A stretch of 64,000 bases of DNA from the NCBI RefSeq assembly GCF_000192225.1, contig NZ_GL872413.1, positions 1,659,204 to 1,723,203 on the forward strand. Direction: 5' to 3'. A program made the translations under genes and the position numbers. Below, piece after piece: positions 1-8,796 of this stretch; within the stretch, counting starts at the first letter, position 1; each line of letters opens with the position of its first letter. This DNA is from Capnocytophaga sp. oral taxon 338 str. F0234. Lineage in GTDB: Bacteria; Bacteroidota; Bacteroidia; Flavobacteriales; Flavobacteriaceae. The notes under the pieces are model-generated. The model did not search any database, was not told the origin of the DNA, and worked only from the letters and a program-made list of their open reading frames with translations.

Positions 1-227
1 CCCTTTTCTATAAAGTATAGGTGAAGAGATGGACCATCGTCTTCCTCGAAATCAAAGCCTATACGAGCTTCCTGTCCTTCATATTCTTCTTGATCACTGG
101 ATGTATACCTATGATAGGTTTCAAATTCTTGTCCACAGATAATCAAATCCAATACGGCTTGGGCTTTACAAATTTTTTTAAGCGTTAACCAATGAGGTAT
201 CTGGCTACAATCAGGAGTAAAATTCAT
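1..227 (-). CDS. Unknown protein, 5' part only (cut by window edge)
   Basis: Open frame on the minus strand from ATG at 227-225 to the window edge, about 75 codons, no stop. It begins MNFTPDCSQIPHWLTLKK and continues with a region rich in Glu, Asp and Tyr. It starts 11 nt after the tatC stop, so it is probably the next gene of the tatC operon. No signal peptide or membrane segment is visible and I do not recognise the family. The coding call rests on the open frame, its tight spacing and reasonable amino-acid composition. Confidence 0.6.
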   Translation of the reverse strand, partial: MNFTPDCSQIPHWLTLKKICKAQAVLDLIICGQEFETYHRYTSSDQEEYEGQEARIGFDFEEDDGPSLHLYFIEK

Positions 228-237
228 TTTTGTTATA

Positions 238-1062
238 TCAATTTAATTTAAGTTTTTCTTGCTTTTTCTGTACATATTTGGCTACAAAAATACTTGCCTC
301 ATATAATATCAATATAGGTATAGATACAATTACTTGGCTTGCCACATCGGGAGGAGTAATAATAGCAGCTACTATCAAAGTAATAATGATAGCATGCTTA
401 CGATATTTTCGCATAAATTCAGGAGTTATCAGTCCTAACTTAGCTAAAAAATAAATAATTACAGGTAGTTCAAAAATGAGTCCACATGAAATTACAGAAG
501 AACGTAGCATATCTATATATGAGCTTATATCAATTTCGTTCTTAACCATTTGTTCTCCACCAACTACAGAATAATTAGCAAAGAAATGAATAGATAATGG
601 AGCTATGATATAATAACCAAAAAGGACTCCTATAAAGAATAACATAGAAGTAATTCCTATAAAACCACGAGCCAACTTTCTTTCCTTTTCATAAAGTCCA
701 GGGGAGATAAATCTCCACATCTCATACATTAAATAGGGAAATCCAATCACAATTCCTGTCCAAAAAGATATCCAAAGGGTTGCTGAAAACTGACCTGTCA
801 TAGTACGATTCTGAATTACTAAAGGTAACTGTTCGCTGCAAAAATTAGTCTCTGTTCCAAAAAAACGTCCTATTCTGCAAAAGAACTGATATGTAGGAAA
901 ATCCCCTTGTGTATGAGGCAGAATAATATACTTAAAGATATAGCTTTTAAAGACAAATGCCAAAAGTGCCACACTAAGAACCACAACAATAGATCTTATA
1001 ATATGCCAGCGTAATATCTCCAGATGGCTGAGAAAAGACATTTCCTCTTGTGATTGTTCCAT
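238..1062 (-). CDS. tatC: Sec-independent translocase subunit TatC
   Basis: Core membrane subunit of the twin-arginine pathway, which moves folded proteins across the inner membrane. The 274-aa protein is polytopic, with an N-terminal cytoplasmic start (EMSFLSHLEILRWHIIRS) and the typical block SFWTGIVIGFPYLMYEMWRF, followed by PGLYEKERK at about residues 123-131. Between the first two membrane segments there is a long periplasmic loop with two Cys, as in other Bacteroidota TatC proteins. It overlaps the upstream DoxX-like gene by one base (TAATG), so translation is probably coupled. No tatA/B gene lies nearby. Identification is strong. Confidence 0.95.
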   Translation of the reverse strand: MEQSQEEMSFLSHLEILRWHIIRSIVVVLSVALLAFVFKSYIFKYIILPHTQGDFPTYQFFCRIGRFFGTETNFCSEQLPLVIQNRTMTGQFSATLWISFWTGIVIGFPYLMYEMWRFISPGLYEKERKLARGFIGITSMLFFIGVLFGYYIIAPLSIHFFANYSVVGGEQMVKNEIDISSYIDMLRSSVISCGLIFELPVIIYFLAKLGLITPEFMRKYRKHAIIITLIVAAIITPPDVASQVIVSIPILILYEASIFVAKYVQKKQEKLKLN

Positions 1063-2159
1063 TACAAATCTATTTTTTGAACATCATTATAGCTTACTTT
1101 TTGCTTAATTGTACCTCGTTCCAAACGGATAATTGCAGGATTGGCACGAACCATTGTCTTTAGCGTAGTAAGGTCTGTAGCATAGAAATCAAAATTCAAT
1201 CCATACTTAGTTATTAATATTTTGGCTTGTTCAGGAGAAGGAGTAAGTCCTATCACCTTATAACCTTTTTTTAACGCTTTATCTGTAAGTTTCTTTATAG
1301 GGGAGAAGCCTTTTTCATCCGCCTTAGAAAGATCATAAGAAATAATCATTAATAATTTAGATTCTTCAAGCATACTCTGAGTATAGTCCTCTCCATCTTT
1401 TTCTATTACAAAATCATGAATAGGAGGCTGATATCCTTTGGATATCTGTTCTGTTTCTACTGAAATGAAAGTTCCTTCTTCTACTTCTGGGTAAGCCCCT
1501 TGTGTAGTAATCACCTCTTCCCTATCTCCTACTTTAAATTTCCAATGATAGTCATATATTGGTTTTGGAGCATCAGAGGGAATTTCCATTCCCTTTTCTA
1601 TATTTACGCCTATTTTATAAGGGCGAAAATCAATAATAGGTAAATGCTTATGTGTATAATATACCAGCCATCCACAAGCTATAATAGTAAGCAAAAGAAG
1701 AACTATAGAAGTCCTTTGAGAATATAGAGGGGTGATATACTCTCTAAGTAACCATAAAATTATTATCAAAGCCAGAAGAATCATATCCTTAGTAAAAGAT
1801 CCCCAAGGAGTGAATTTCAAAGCATCTCCAAAACAACCACAATCAGTAACTTTATTAAAATATGCTGTATAGAAAGTAAGGAATCCGAAGAAGATAGTAA
1901 GCCCCAATAGGGATATTAAAGTGAAATGCTTAAAGGCTCCCAACAGTAATAGAACTCCTAAAATAAGTTCAAATGCCACGACGAATACAGCTATGGGATA
2001 TGCATAAGGAGTGAAGAACTCTATATTAAGAACCGTTGGATGGAAGTATTCTTCTAATTTAAAAGAAAATCCCATAGGATCTACTAACTTAACAAATCCA
2101 CTAATTATAAAAATAATTCCTACTAAGAAACGTATAATGGATGCACTAGCTTTTTTCAT
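1062..2159 (-). CDS. DoxX/MauE-like membrane protein with C-terminal thioredoxin-like domain
   Basis: 365-aa protein. The N-terminal about 150 residues hold four membrane segments of the DoxX/MauE type, including VTDCGCFGDALKF around residue 105, the Cys-containing loop seen in MauE-like proteins. A fifth membrane helix (about 150-170) leads into an exported C-terminal half that looks like a thioredoxin fold without a CxxC pair (LLMIISYDLSKA and GLTPSPEQAKILI). This matches the BT_3928-type family of Bacteroidota, whose role is not established; an envelope redox job is an inference. It overlaps DUF1599 upstream by 14 nt and tatC downstream by 1 nt, so the three form one operon. Confidence 0.8.
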   Translation of the reverse strand: MKKASASIIRFLVGIIFIISGFVKLVDPMGFSFKLEEYFHPTVLNIEFFTPYAYPIAVFVVAFELILGVLLLLGAFKHFTLISLLGLTIFFGFLTFYTAYFNKVTDCGCFGDALKFTPWGSFTKDMILLALIIILWLLREYITPLYSQRTSIVLLLLTIIACGWLVYYTHKHLPIIDFRPYKIGVNIEKGMEIPSDAPKPIYDYHWKFKVGDREEVITTQGAYPEVEEGTFISVETEQISKGYQPPIHDFVIEKDGEDYTQSMLEESKLLMIISYDLSKADEKGFSPIKKLTDKALKKGYKVIGLTPSPEQAKILITKYGLNFDFYATDLTTLKTMVRANPAIIRLERGTIKQKVSYNDVQKIDL

Positions 2160-2715
2160 TATTTATCATATTTTTTTCACTATATAGGATTAAAGCAAAT
2201 ACTGCATAATTAATCATATCTTGATAATTAGCTTTCACTCCTTCACTAATAAGTGTTTTTCCTTGATTATCTTCTATTTGTTTTATTCTAAGTATCTTTT
2301 GAAAGATTAAATCTGTTAGAGAACTGATTCTCATACTGCGCCATGCTTCTCCATAATCATGATTTTTTCGTAACATAAGCCCTCGTGTCTCTTCTACTTT
2401 TTCATTATATAAGGCAATAGCATGTTCCAAATCCAAATCAGGCTCATTAGCAACAGATTTCTCTATTTGAATTAGTGCCATTAATGAGTAATTAATCACT
2501 GCAACAAATTCAGTAGTCTCATCTTCTTCTATCTTCCTTTCCTGATGCTCCTGAAGTGTTCGAATACGCTGTACCTTAATAAAGATCTGATCCGTAAGAG
2601 AAGGCAAGCGCAAAGTGCGCCAAGCACTTCCATAATCTTTCATTTTATCTATAAATATAGATTGACAATGAGCTATTATTTCATTATATTGTACAATTGT
2701 TTTATCTGTATTCAT
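2146..2715 (-). CDS. DUF1599 domain protein, two tandem repeats
   Basis: 189-aa soluble protein built from two copies of one motif. Copy one has KMKDYGSAWRTLRLPSLTDQ and copy two has KNHDYGEAWRSMRISSLTDL, each followed by IFxKxxRI and about 85 residues apart. This is the DUF1599 (nucleotide modification associated domain 1) family, common in Bacteroidota. Biochemical function is unknown to me. It is the first gene of the minus-strand operon with the DoxX-like protein and tatC; no clear TAnnTTTG element is visible directly upstream. Confidence 0.85.
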   Translation of the reverse strand: MNTDKTIVQYNEIIAHCQSIFIDKMKDYGSAWRTLRLPSLTDQIFIKVQRIRTLQEHQERKIEEDETTEFVAVINYSLMALIQIEKSVANEPDLDLEHAIALYNEKVEETRGLMLRKNHDYGEAWRSMRISSLTDLIFQKILRIKQIEDNQGKTLISEGVKANYQDMINYAVFALILYSEKNMINNEKS

Positions 2716-2953
2716 TTCAGAAATTTGGTGTAAATTTCGTTTAAAAAAATAATATTTTTTAAAGAAATAACAATTATTTAACCATAATATTCTATATCAT
2801 ATTCAATATCAAGCTTTATCAGCATTAATATCTCTTACTAATTATTAAGGATACTCTTACTACGGAGCAAATGTATAAAAAGTATTTCAATTATCAAAAT
2901 GTTTTCACAACCAATTTCAAAACAAAATATTTGTCTATTTCTAAAGAATATAG

Positions 2954-2961
2954 TATTTTTG
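2954..2961 (+). promoter_or_regulatory. -7 element of the rsmE promoter
   Basis: TATTTTTG matches the Bacteroidota -7 consensus TAnnTTTG and ends 12 nt before the chosen rsmE ATG at 2974. It lies inside the longer open frame that starts at 2899, which argues against that longer start. Confidence 0.6.
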
Positions 2962-2973
2962 CCTAAAAAAGAA

Positions 2974-3705
2974 ATGCAACTATTTTACCATGAGAATCTT
3001 TCTCCTGAGAGTAATCTTATCCTCTTAGACAAAGAGGAGAGTACCCACATACATCGTGTATTACGGAGAAAAATAGGGGATCTTTTATATATTACTGATG
3101 GACGCGGAAACCTATACGAGGGAGTAATCCAAGATATCAATGATAAAAAATGTAGTATTGTCATCCAATCATGTACCCTTACCCCCCCTCTTCCTTATCA
3201 ATTACACTTGGCAGTAGCACCTACTAAAATGAATGAGCGTTATGAATGGTTCTTAGAAAAAGCAACAGAAATAGGTGTTCATGAAATTACTCCTATTATC
3301 TGTGAGCATTCTGAGCGAAAAACAGTAAAAATAGAACGTTTTGAGAAAATTATTCTCTCCGCTATGAAACAATCTTTACAATGCTTTAGACCTATCCTGA
3401 ACAAACCTATTAACATGCTTAATTGGTTAGACAATAATATACATGAAAAAAATAGATTTATTGCTCATTGTCAAGAAGGGAAAAAAGAACTACTGTTTGA
3501 CAAATTAAGTACATCATACCATAATAATATAAGAGATATTCTTATTATAATAGGACCTGAGGGAGATTTTTCTGAAAAAGAAATTCAGAAGGCAATACAA
3601 AAGAACTTCTCTCCAGTGATATTATCATCCAATCGGCTACGTACAGAAACAGCTGCAATAGTTGCTTGCAGCAGTACAGCCGATGCTTTTGGTGTAAAAA
3701 AATAA
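2974..3705 (+). CDS. rsmE: 16S rRNA (uracil1498-N3)-methyltransferase
   Basis: SPOUT-class methyltransferase that methylates U1498 of 16S rRNA in the 30S subunit. The 243-aa protein begins MQLFYHENLSPESNLIL, has an N-terminal PUA-like part (HIHRVLRRKIGD), and ends with the knotted SAM-binding motifs IIIGPEGDFSEKE and LSSNRLRTETAA. The frame is open from ATG 2899, but the extra 25 residues have no counterpart in the family and contain the promoter -7 element at 2954-2961, so ATG 2974 is preferred. Single gene, divergent from the DUF1599 operon. Confidence 0.93.
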   Translation: MQLFYHENLSPESNLILLDKEESTHIHRVLRRKIGDLLYITDGRGNLYEGVIQDINDKKCSIVIQSCTLTPPLPYQLHLAVAPTKMNERYEWFLEKATEIGVHEITPIICEHSERKTVKIERFEKIILSAMKQSLQCFRPILNKPINMLNWLDNNIHEKNRFIAHCQEGKKELLFDKLSTSYHNNIRDILIIIGPEGDFSEKEIQKAIQKNFSPVILSSNRLRTETAAIVACSSTADAFGVKK

Positions 3706-3787
3706 TTTTTCACTTCTATTGTATTTTATTTATATTCAAATTTTTACACCACAAACTTTATTTTTTTTATATTTTTCTACTATTTTT

Positions 3788-3819
3788 TTTGGCAAATTGA
3801 TAAAAAAATTGTAATTTTG
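3788..3819 (+). promoter_or_regulatory. Promoter of the DUF349 gene
   Basis: TTTG at 3788-3791 and TAATTTTG at 3812-3819, 20 nt apart, fit the Bacteroidota promoter pattern; the ATG follows at 3851. Confidence 0.6.
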
Positions 3820-3850
3820 AGGAAAATTAATCACAATAGTATTTCATTCT

Positions 3851-5791
3851 ATGTTAGAAAGCGAAAAAAAATCAACCCTTGAAGTTTCTCAAGAAACTCC
3901 TACTGAAAAGAGCTTAGAAAAAGTTCCTCCAGAACCCTCATCCAACTTCTTAGATGAAATTCAGCAAGAGAATGCCCTTAATGCTGAAGATTTGGATAAT
4001 AAGAAGTTACATGAAGTTCCTATGCTGGATTATGAAAAAATGAATTTGGAATCCCTTGAAAATGAATTGAAGAGGCTCATTAGCAATGAGAAAATCTCCT
4101 CTATAAAAGCACATGTGGAGGCTATTAAGAAAGCATTTGACTCCCAATATAATCAGCTTTTAGAAGAAAAAAAGGAACAATTCTTGAGCGAAGAAAATAA
4201 TGAAGAAAAGGATTTCTCGTTCTCCTTACCTATTCATGATACTTTCTATAAGACTTATCAGCAATACAAACAACTTAGAAATCAATATCAAAAACAATTA
4301 GAGAGTGAACTACAAAATAATTTAGTTCGCAAACAAGAAATTATTAATGAAATAAAGAATCTTATTGCTATTGGGAAAGATGATGTAGCTTGGGATATAC
4401 AGACCCTCTTACGTAAGTTCTATGACTTAAAGAAGAGATGGTATGAAATAGGAGCTGTTCCAAGGGAATACTATAATGATATATGGAATAACTTTAATCA
4501 TCATACGGAGAATTTCTTTGATTACTTAAGTCTCACTCGTAACTTTCAAGAAATTGACTTCAAGCACAATTTAGACGAGAAAAATAAACTTATTGAGAAA
4601 GCTAAAGCACTCCTTGATGAACCGGATGTACAGAAGGCTTTCCGTGAGCTTCAACTTCTACACAAAGTTTGGAAAGAGGAAACAGGTCCTGTGGAAAAAG
4701 AATATCGTGAAAAACTTTGGGAACAATTCAGCGCTATTACTAAAGAAATTCATGATAAACGACAAGACTTTCTCAAGCGCTTGGAGGAATCTTTTGTGGA
4801 TAACAAGCATAAAAAATTAGGTATTATCTCCCAAATAGAAGGAATTACACAAGAGAATATCTCCTCACATAATGAGTATCAAAAAGCGATCGCTCAAGTA
4901 AATGAATTACGTGAAGAATTTCAGAAAATAGGGCGTGTTCCTCAAGAAGATTCTGAAAATATTTGGCAGCGTTTTATTGAAGCTATACGTGCTTTTAGCA
5001 AACAAAAGAATCATTTCTATAAGGAAAATAAAAAAATCCAAAATGAGAATATTGCTAAACGACAAGAGCTTATCAACATTGCTAATACCTATAAAGACAG
5101 TTCTGACTGGGAAGAAGTAACTCCTATCATTCAAAAAATACAAGAAGATTGGAAAAAAATAGGAGCCATTCCTCGCAAGCTCTCAAATACTCTCTGGGAA
5201 GAATTCCGCTCTGCTTGTAATCATTATTTTGATCGCTTACATCAAGAAAGGAAAAATCAACATAAGCAAGAAAATGCTGACATTGAAAAGAAAAAGAATC
5301 TTCTCGATAAATTGAAGGCATTCAAACTTTCAGGAAATAAAGAAGATGATGTTAAGAAACTTGAAGATTTCCAAGAAAAATGGAATTCTTTAGGTAAACT
5401 TCCTGAGAAATTGCGTGTAATAGATACTCGCTTCAATAAGATAATGAATACTCTTTATAAGAAATTAGATTTTGATAAAAAGCAAATTGAACTTATCAAA
5501 TATAACAACAAGTTAGAACACTTGCCCGATGGAGAAAATTCTCTTATCAAAGAAGAGGCATTTGTTCGTAAAAAAATTGAAGATATTAAAAGAGATATTC
5601 TTCAACTTGAAAATAATTTACAATTTTTCACTAATGTTGATAAAAGCCATCCTCTGATGAAAGAAGCTATGAAGAGTATTCAGCAGCAACAAAATGCTCT
5701 TATTCTTTGGGAGGATAAGCTAAAAGAACTCCATGCACGTGAAACAAAGACAGAAGAGAATGAGATTCAAACAGAGCAGAAAGATGAGTAA
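3851..5791 (+). CDS. DUF349 repeat coiled-coil protein
   Basis: 646-aa, strongly charged, largely helical protein. About five DUF349 units can be traced, each with a Trp-rich signature such as KKRWYEIGAVPREYYNDIWN, LHKVWKEETGPVEKEYREKL, REEFQKIGRVPQEDSENIWQ, QEDWKKIGAIPRKLSNTLWE and QEKWNSLGKLPEKLRVIDTR. The first 110 residues are acidic and low in complexity. No signal peptide or membrane segment, so probably cytosolic. Conserved in Bacteroidota, function unknown. It has its own promoter and a strong terminator. The family call is firm, the role open. Confidence 0.85.
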   Translation: MLESEKKSTLEVSQETPTEKSLEKVPPEPSSNFLDEIQQENALNAEDLDNKKLHEVPMLDYEKMNLESLENELKRLISNEKISSIKAHVEAIKKAFDSQYNQLLEEKKEQFLSEENNEEKDFSFSLPIHDTFYKTYQQYKQLRNQYQKQLESELQNNLVRKQEIINEIKNLIAIGKDDVAWDIQTLLRKFYDLKKRWYEIGAVPREYYNDIWNNFNHHTENFFDYLSLTRNFQEIDFKHNLDEKNKLIEKAKALLDEPDVQKAFRELQLLHKVWKEETGPVEKEYREKLWEQFSAITKEIHDKRQDFLKRLEESFVDNKHKKLGIISQIEGITQENISSHNEYQKAIAQVNELREEFQKIGRVPQEDSENIWQRFIEAIRAFSKQKNHFYKENKKIQNENIAKRQELINIANTYKDSSDWEEVTPIIQKIQEDWKKIGAIPRKLSNTLWEEFRSACNHYFDRLHQERKNQHKQENADIEKKKNLLDKLKAFKLSGNKEDDVKKLEDFQEKWNSLGKLPEKLRVIDTRFNKIMNTLYKKLDFDKKQIELIKYNNKLEHLPDGENSLIKEEAFVRKKIEDIKRDILQLENNLQFFTNVDKSHPLMKEAMKSIQQQQNALILWEDKLKELHARETKTEENEIQTEQKDE

Positions 5792-5827
5792 CTTCTTTTT
5801 AAGATAGGGTTGTCATACTATTTACAC

Positions 5828-5856
5828 AAAAGCTATCCTTTTAGGGTAGCTTTTTT
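5828..5856 (+). terminator. Rho-independent terminator after the DUF349 gene
   Basis: Stem AAAGCTATCC/GGGTAGCTTT (10 bp with one T-G pair), loop TTTTA, then a T run. It lies 37 nt after the stop. Confidence 0.8.
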
Positions 5857-5880
5857 ATGTACAGGAAGTAGAGTAGTTAT

Positions 5881-5912
5881 AATAAAAAAAACATCTACAT
5901 TTAGTAGATGTT
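5881..5912 (-). terminator. Terminator of the tRNA-Asn gene
   Basis: Perfect 9-bp stem AACATCTAC/GTAGATGTT around an ATTTA loop, followed on the minus strand by eight T. It begins 4 nt after the tRNA 3' end. Confidence 0.85.
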
Positions 5913-5916
5913 CTTG

Positions 5917-5990
5917 CTCCCCCTACTGGACTTGAACCAGTGACCCTCTGATTAACAGTCAGATGCTCTAACCAACTGAGCTAAGGAGGA
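5917..5990 (-). tRNA. tRNA-Asn (anticodon GTT)
   Basis: 74-nt cloverleaf on the minus strand. The acceptor stem pairs TCCTCCT with AGGGGGA (one T-G pair) and the discriminator base is G. The D-loop region is TAGCTCAGTTGGTTAGAGCA, the anticodon stem-loop is CTGACTGTTAATCAG with anticodon GTT, and the T arm contains GGTTCAAGTCC. The terminal CCA is not encoded. It is flanked by a close-to-ideal promoter upstream and a terminator immediately downstream, so it is a single-gene unit. Confidence 0.97.
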
Positions 5991-6030
5991 ATGTATAATA
6001 ATTATTTCTATCCTTTCAATTTTACGAGTG

Positions 6031-6061
6031 CAAAGGTACAACTTTTTTTTATACTGACAAA
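6031..6061 (-). promoter_or_regulatory. tRNA-Asn promoter
   Basis: On the minus strand TTTG (6061-6058), exactly 19 nt, then TACCTTTG (6038-6031), about 40 nt before the tRNA 5' end. This is the Bacteroidota TTTG-N19-TAnnTTTG pattern. Confidence 0.8.
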
Positions 6062-6114
6062 CTTTTTTTCTATTTTTTTACCTAATAAACTAAAAAATAT
6101 TAACTTACTGAATA

Positions 6115-7125
6115 TCAATTATTATCATTAAAAAATAACTGTGGAAAAAGTAATTCTGGTGCTTTTTTACTAAAAAAAAGCCGTAGAGTAGCTCCCAAAA
6201 AACCTATCCCATAGCTAAAAAATTGAATACAAACCGCCCATACAGATAAAAGTCCAATATGGATACTCTTATTAATATGCTTGCTATGAACAAAAATAAG
6301 TATAAAATAAGTAAGATAACAAAAAATAAATTCCCATTCTCCAAAATAGAGAAATACCAATGAAAATAGAAAACCCAATACAAATAAGGTAGGAAACCAA
6401 TGTACAACCTTTCTCGACTGCTTATGCCAACGATTAAGAATAGCACGCGTTTGTCCAAACTTCTTTACTTGTTTATAGTATTTTTCCCAAGATATTCGCC
6501 TTTTATGATATACAAAGGCATCCTCTATAAAAGCCGTTTGAAAGCCAGCTTTCCATAAACGAATACTAAGATCAGGATCTTCACCAGGATGTATTCTTCC
6601 GAATCCTCCTGTAACCTCAAATGCCTTGCGAGAAATTCCCATATTAAAACTCCTAGGTTCAAACTTTCCTACACTATGCTTATTACCTCGTATTCCTCCT
6701 GTGGTAAGAAAAGAAGTCATCGCATAGTTGATAGCCTTCTGAATGTCTGTAAAACTATCCGTAGCAGCATCCGCACCCCCAAAGCAATCTACATAATGCT
6801 GTTGTAAATACTCATCTACAGATTCTAAATAATGAGGAGGCAATAGAGAATCGGAATCCAAAATGATAAAATAATTTCCCTGAGCATGCCGCATCCCAAA
6901 ATTTCTTGAATCTCCAGGACCTGAATTCTTCTTACTCAAGTAATGAACATTTATTCTATCTGTAAAGGAGGATACTATTGATTGAGAAGTAATAGTAGAT
7001 CCATCTTCTATAATAAGTGTTTCAAAATCACCCTCAAAAGTTTGCTGTACAATTGTTTCTAAAAGTTCTTTTATTTCTTCAGGGCGATTGTATACAGGAA
7101 TGATTATAGTATATTTTAATTGCAT
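6115..7125 (-). CDS. Family 2 glycosyltransferase, membrane-anchored
   Basis: 336-aa inverting glycosyltransferase with a GT-A fold. It begins MQLKYTIIIPVYNRPEEIKE and has GPGDSRNFGMRHA, the metal-binding DSDS within ILDSDSLLPPHYL (about residue 92), and the acceptor-side motif HPGEDPDLSIRLWKAGF (about 178-194). Three to four hydrophobic helices at about 243-320 anchor it in the inner membrane. Probably transfers a sugar in surface polysaccharide or glycolipid synthesis; substrate unknown. It stands alone between tRNA-Asn and the YD-repeat genes, with its own promoter (TATATTTG at 7157-7150). Confidence 0.85.
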   Translation of the reverse strand: MQLKYTIIIPVYNRPEEIKELLETIVQQTFEGDFETLIIEDGSTITSQSIVSSFTDRINVHYLSKKNSGPGDSRNFGMRHAQGNYFIILDSDSLLPPHYLESVDEYLQQHYVDCFGGADAATDSFTDIQKAINYAMTSFLTTGGIRGNKHSVGKFEPRSFNMGISRKAFEVTGGFGRIHPGEDPDLSIRLWKAGFQTAFIEDAFVYHKRRISWEKYYKQVKKFGQTRAILNRWHKQSRKVVHWFPTLFVLGFLFSLVFLYFGEWEFIFCYLTYFILIFVHSKHINKSIHIGLLSVWAVCIQFFSYGIGFLGATLRLFFSKKAPELLFPQLFFNDNN

Positions 7126-7149
7126 ATGGTAATCTTTCTATTCAAAATG

Positions 7150-7177
7150 CAAATATAAAATAAAAAACTTTGACAAA
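7150..7177 (-). promoter_or_regulatory. Promoter of the GT2 gene
   Basis: TATATTTG at 7157-7150 with a TTTG at 7177-7174 (16 nt spacing). The -33 part sits inside the terminator hairpin of the upstream YD-repeat gene. Confidence 0.55.
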
Positions 7178-7198
7178 GAACTTAATCTTCATCAAAGT
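7161..7198 (-). terminator. Terminator after the first YD-repeat gene
   Basis: On the minus strand ACTTTGA pairs with TCAAAGT across an 18-nt loop, followed by TTTTTTA. It lies about 30 nt after the stop at 7227. Confidence 0.6.
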
Positions 7199-7226
7199 CT
7201 GCTTACATTTATTACATTTTTAGCTA

Positions 7227-8672
7227 TTAGATTTTTTCATGATATTCTATTATACGCTCAGTAATATAAGAGCCTTTACCATCTGTATATTGAATGCGTT
7301 CTATCCAATTCTTATAAGCATCTACCTTAAAATGTTGAGTAAGTTTAGAAGTAAGATCTCCTCTCTGGTTGAAAGTTCGTGTTTCTATAAGTTCTCCTTT
7401 TGGATTATAAAAATACTTAAAAGTATAGGCAAGACTACCATTAAGGTTGTATCCCTGTTGTTCTACTTTTTTCCCTTTATCATCATATTTATAAGTTTCT
7501 TTTTGAGAAAGAGCCCCTTGTGTGTCATACTCTATCATTTCAGTAATATTTCCCTTATCATCATAAGTAAAGATAGTGCGTTGCATTAACTTATCATTAT
7601 GGTCATAAATTGCCCGTTCTATTTCATTTCCTTTATCATCATACATATATGTATAATTGAATTGAGGCCTACTCTTATTATCTATCGTTTTCACTTGAGT
7701 TATTTTTCCATTTTGATCATAAGTATAAGCATCCTTTTTCCACAGAGCCCCTACATTATTATACTCTTCTACGAAAAAGAGTTTGGGGTTTGGAAGTTCA
7801 TCATAGGAAGGTTGTTTAGGCTTTTCTTCTTTAGGTGATTCTTGTGTAGAAGAAACACTACTAAAAGAGCGTTCACTTTCCTTAGCATCATATACATTCA
7901 CTTCTGTACGATTTCCTTTACTATCATAAGAATAGACAAACTTTTTCCAAAGGACTCCTTTTATACGGAGCTCATCTTCGATAAGACTATTAATTTTTTC
8001 AGGAGCAATATGATCAGTGAAATATTCTTCTTTTTTAATTACTTTTCCCTTATCATCATATTCCCATTTACATTGATAAGCTAGCTGACTCTTCGTATTA
8101 ATAGTTTTTTCCAATATAAGATTAGTACGCAAATCATAACGAGATTGTTCCCTTCCTATAAGATTTCCCTGAGAATCAAAGCTATCCCGTTCTATTTGAT
8201 TTCCTTTATTATCATAACGATATACATAACGCCATAAGAGGACTCCTTTAGCGTCATAAGAAGCTTCTTCTGTTTTTTGTCCTTTTTTATCATAACGATA
8301 AGTTACTTTTCCCTTAAATCCCTCTTCTCCTTTCTCTGGACGAATTGTTATTTTCGGTAGAGGGGGCTCCTTTTTCTTTACATCGCTCCCCTCATATATA
8401 TAATTAGCAGTCCACCAAATACTTCCATTAGGATAGTAAGCGGTTTTCTTTATCATATTCCCTTTTCTATCATAATTGACAAGGAAATTATCCATTCCTT
8501 TTTCCACATCTCCCTTATCATAATGTCCTCCACCCTTATCTAAGGCTTTATACGTAACAATACGAATGCTCTTTACAGGTCCTTTTAGATTCTTTTTGTA
8601 TTCCTCTTTTCCTATTGTTTGAGAAAAGGCAACTATTGTACTTAACAAAGAAATAAGAAAAAAATGTCTCAT
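7227..8672 (-). CDS. Secreted YD-repeat protein, copy A
   Basis: 481-aa exported protein. The signal peptide is MRHFFLISLLSTIVAFSQ. The rest is about ten imperfect units of the form YxYDdKGNxxExxxYDxxGxL, for example YRYDNKGNQIERDSFDSQGN and FTYDDKGNITEMIEYDTQGA, related to RHS/YD repeats but without an RHS core or toxin tail. A Ser/Glu/Pro-rich linker near residues 270-300 precedes SYDELPNPKL. The longer frame from 8702 starts with GTG and lies downstream of TAATTTTG (8707-8700), so ATG 8672 is chosen. Copy B upstream is a close paralogue. No type IX sorting domain is obvious. Function unknown; a surface or periplasmic binding role is inference. Confidence 0.75.
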   Translation of the reverse strand: MRHFFLISLLSTIVAFSQTIGKEEYKKNLKGPVKSIRIVTYKALDKGGGHYDKGDVEKGMDNFLVNYDRKGNMIKKTAYYPNGSIWWTANYIYEGSDVKKKEPPLPKITIRPEKGEEGFKGKVTYRYDKKGQKTEEASYDAKGVLLWRYVYRYDNKGNQIERDSFDSQGNLIGREQSRYDLRTNLILEKTINTKSQLAYQCKWEYDDKGKVIKKEEYFTDHIAPEKINSLIEDELRIKGVLWKKFVYSYDSKGNRTEVNVYDAKESERSFSSVSSTQESPKEEKPKQPSYDELPNPKLFFVEEYNNVGALWKKDAYTYDQNGKITQVKTIDNKSRPQFNYTYMYDDKGNEIERAIYDHNDKLMQRTIFTYDDKGNITEMIEYDTQGALSQKETYKYDDKGKKVEQQGYNLNGSLAYTFKYFYNPKGELIETRTFNQRGDLTSKLTQHFKVDAYKNWIERIQYTDGKGSYITERIIEYHEKI

Positions 8673-8699
8673 CTTATAATTATTAAAATTTTCAGAGCA

Positions 8700-8707
8700 C
8701 AAAATTA
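8700..8707 (-). promoter_or_regulatory. -7 element of YD-repeat gene copy A
   Basis: TAATTTTG on the minus strand, 27 nt upstream of the chosen ATG at 8672. It shows that copy A can be transcribed separately from copy B. Confidence 0.55.
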
Positions 8708-8746
8708 TAAAAATATTAGGAGATCTTCAATAAATAACATTTATTT

Positions 8747-8775
8747 AACAAAAAACCACTTTTTTCAAGGTGGTT
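8747..8775 (-). terminator. Terminator after YD-repeat gene copy B
   Basis: AACCAC/GTGGTT stem with a 10-nt loop followed by a T run on the minus strand, about 22 nt after the copy B stop at 8797. Confidence 0.65.
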
Positions 8776-8796
8776 ATGAACTTATAATCTCTTCAC

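Noticed and set aside
5917-5990. tRNA-Asn as an attachment site for an integrated element
   Set aside because: No integrase gene and no repeated tRNA 3' end were seen in the neighbourhood.
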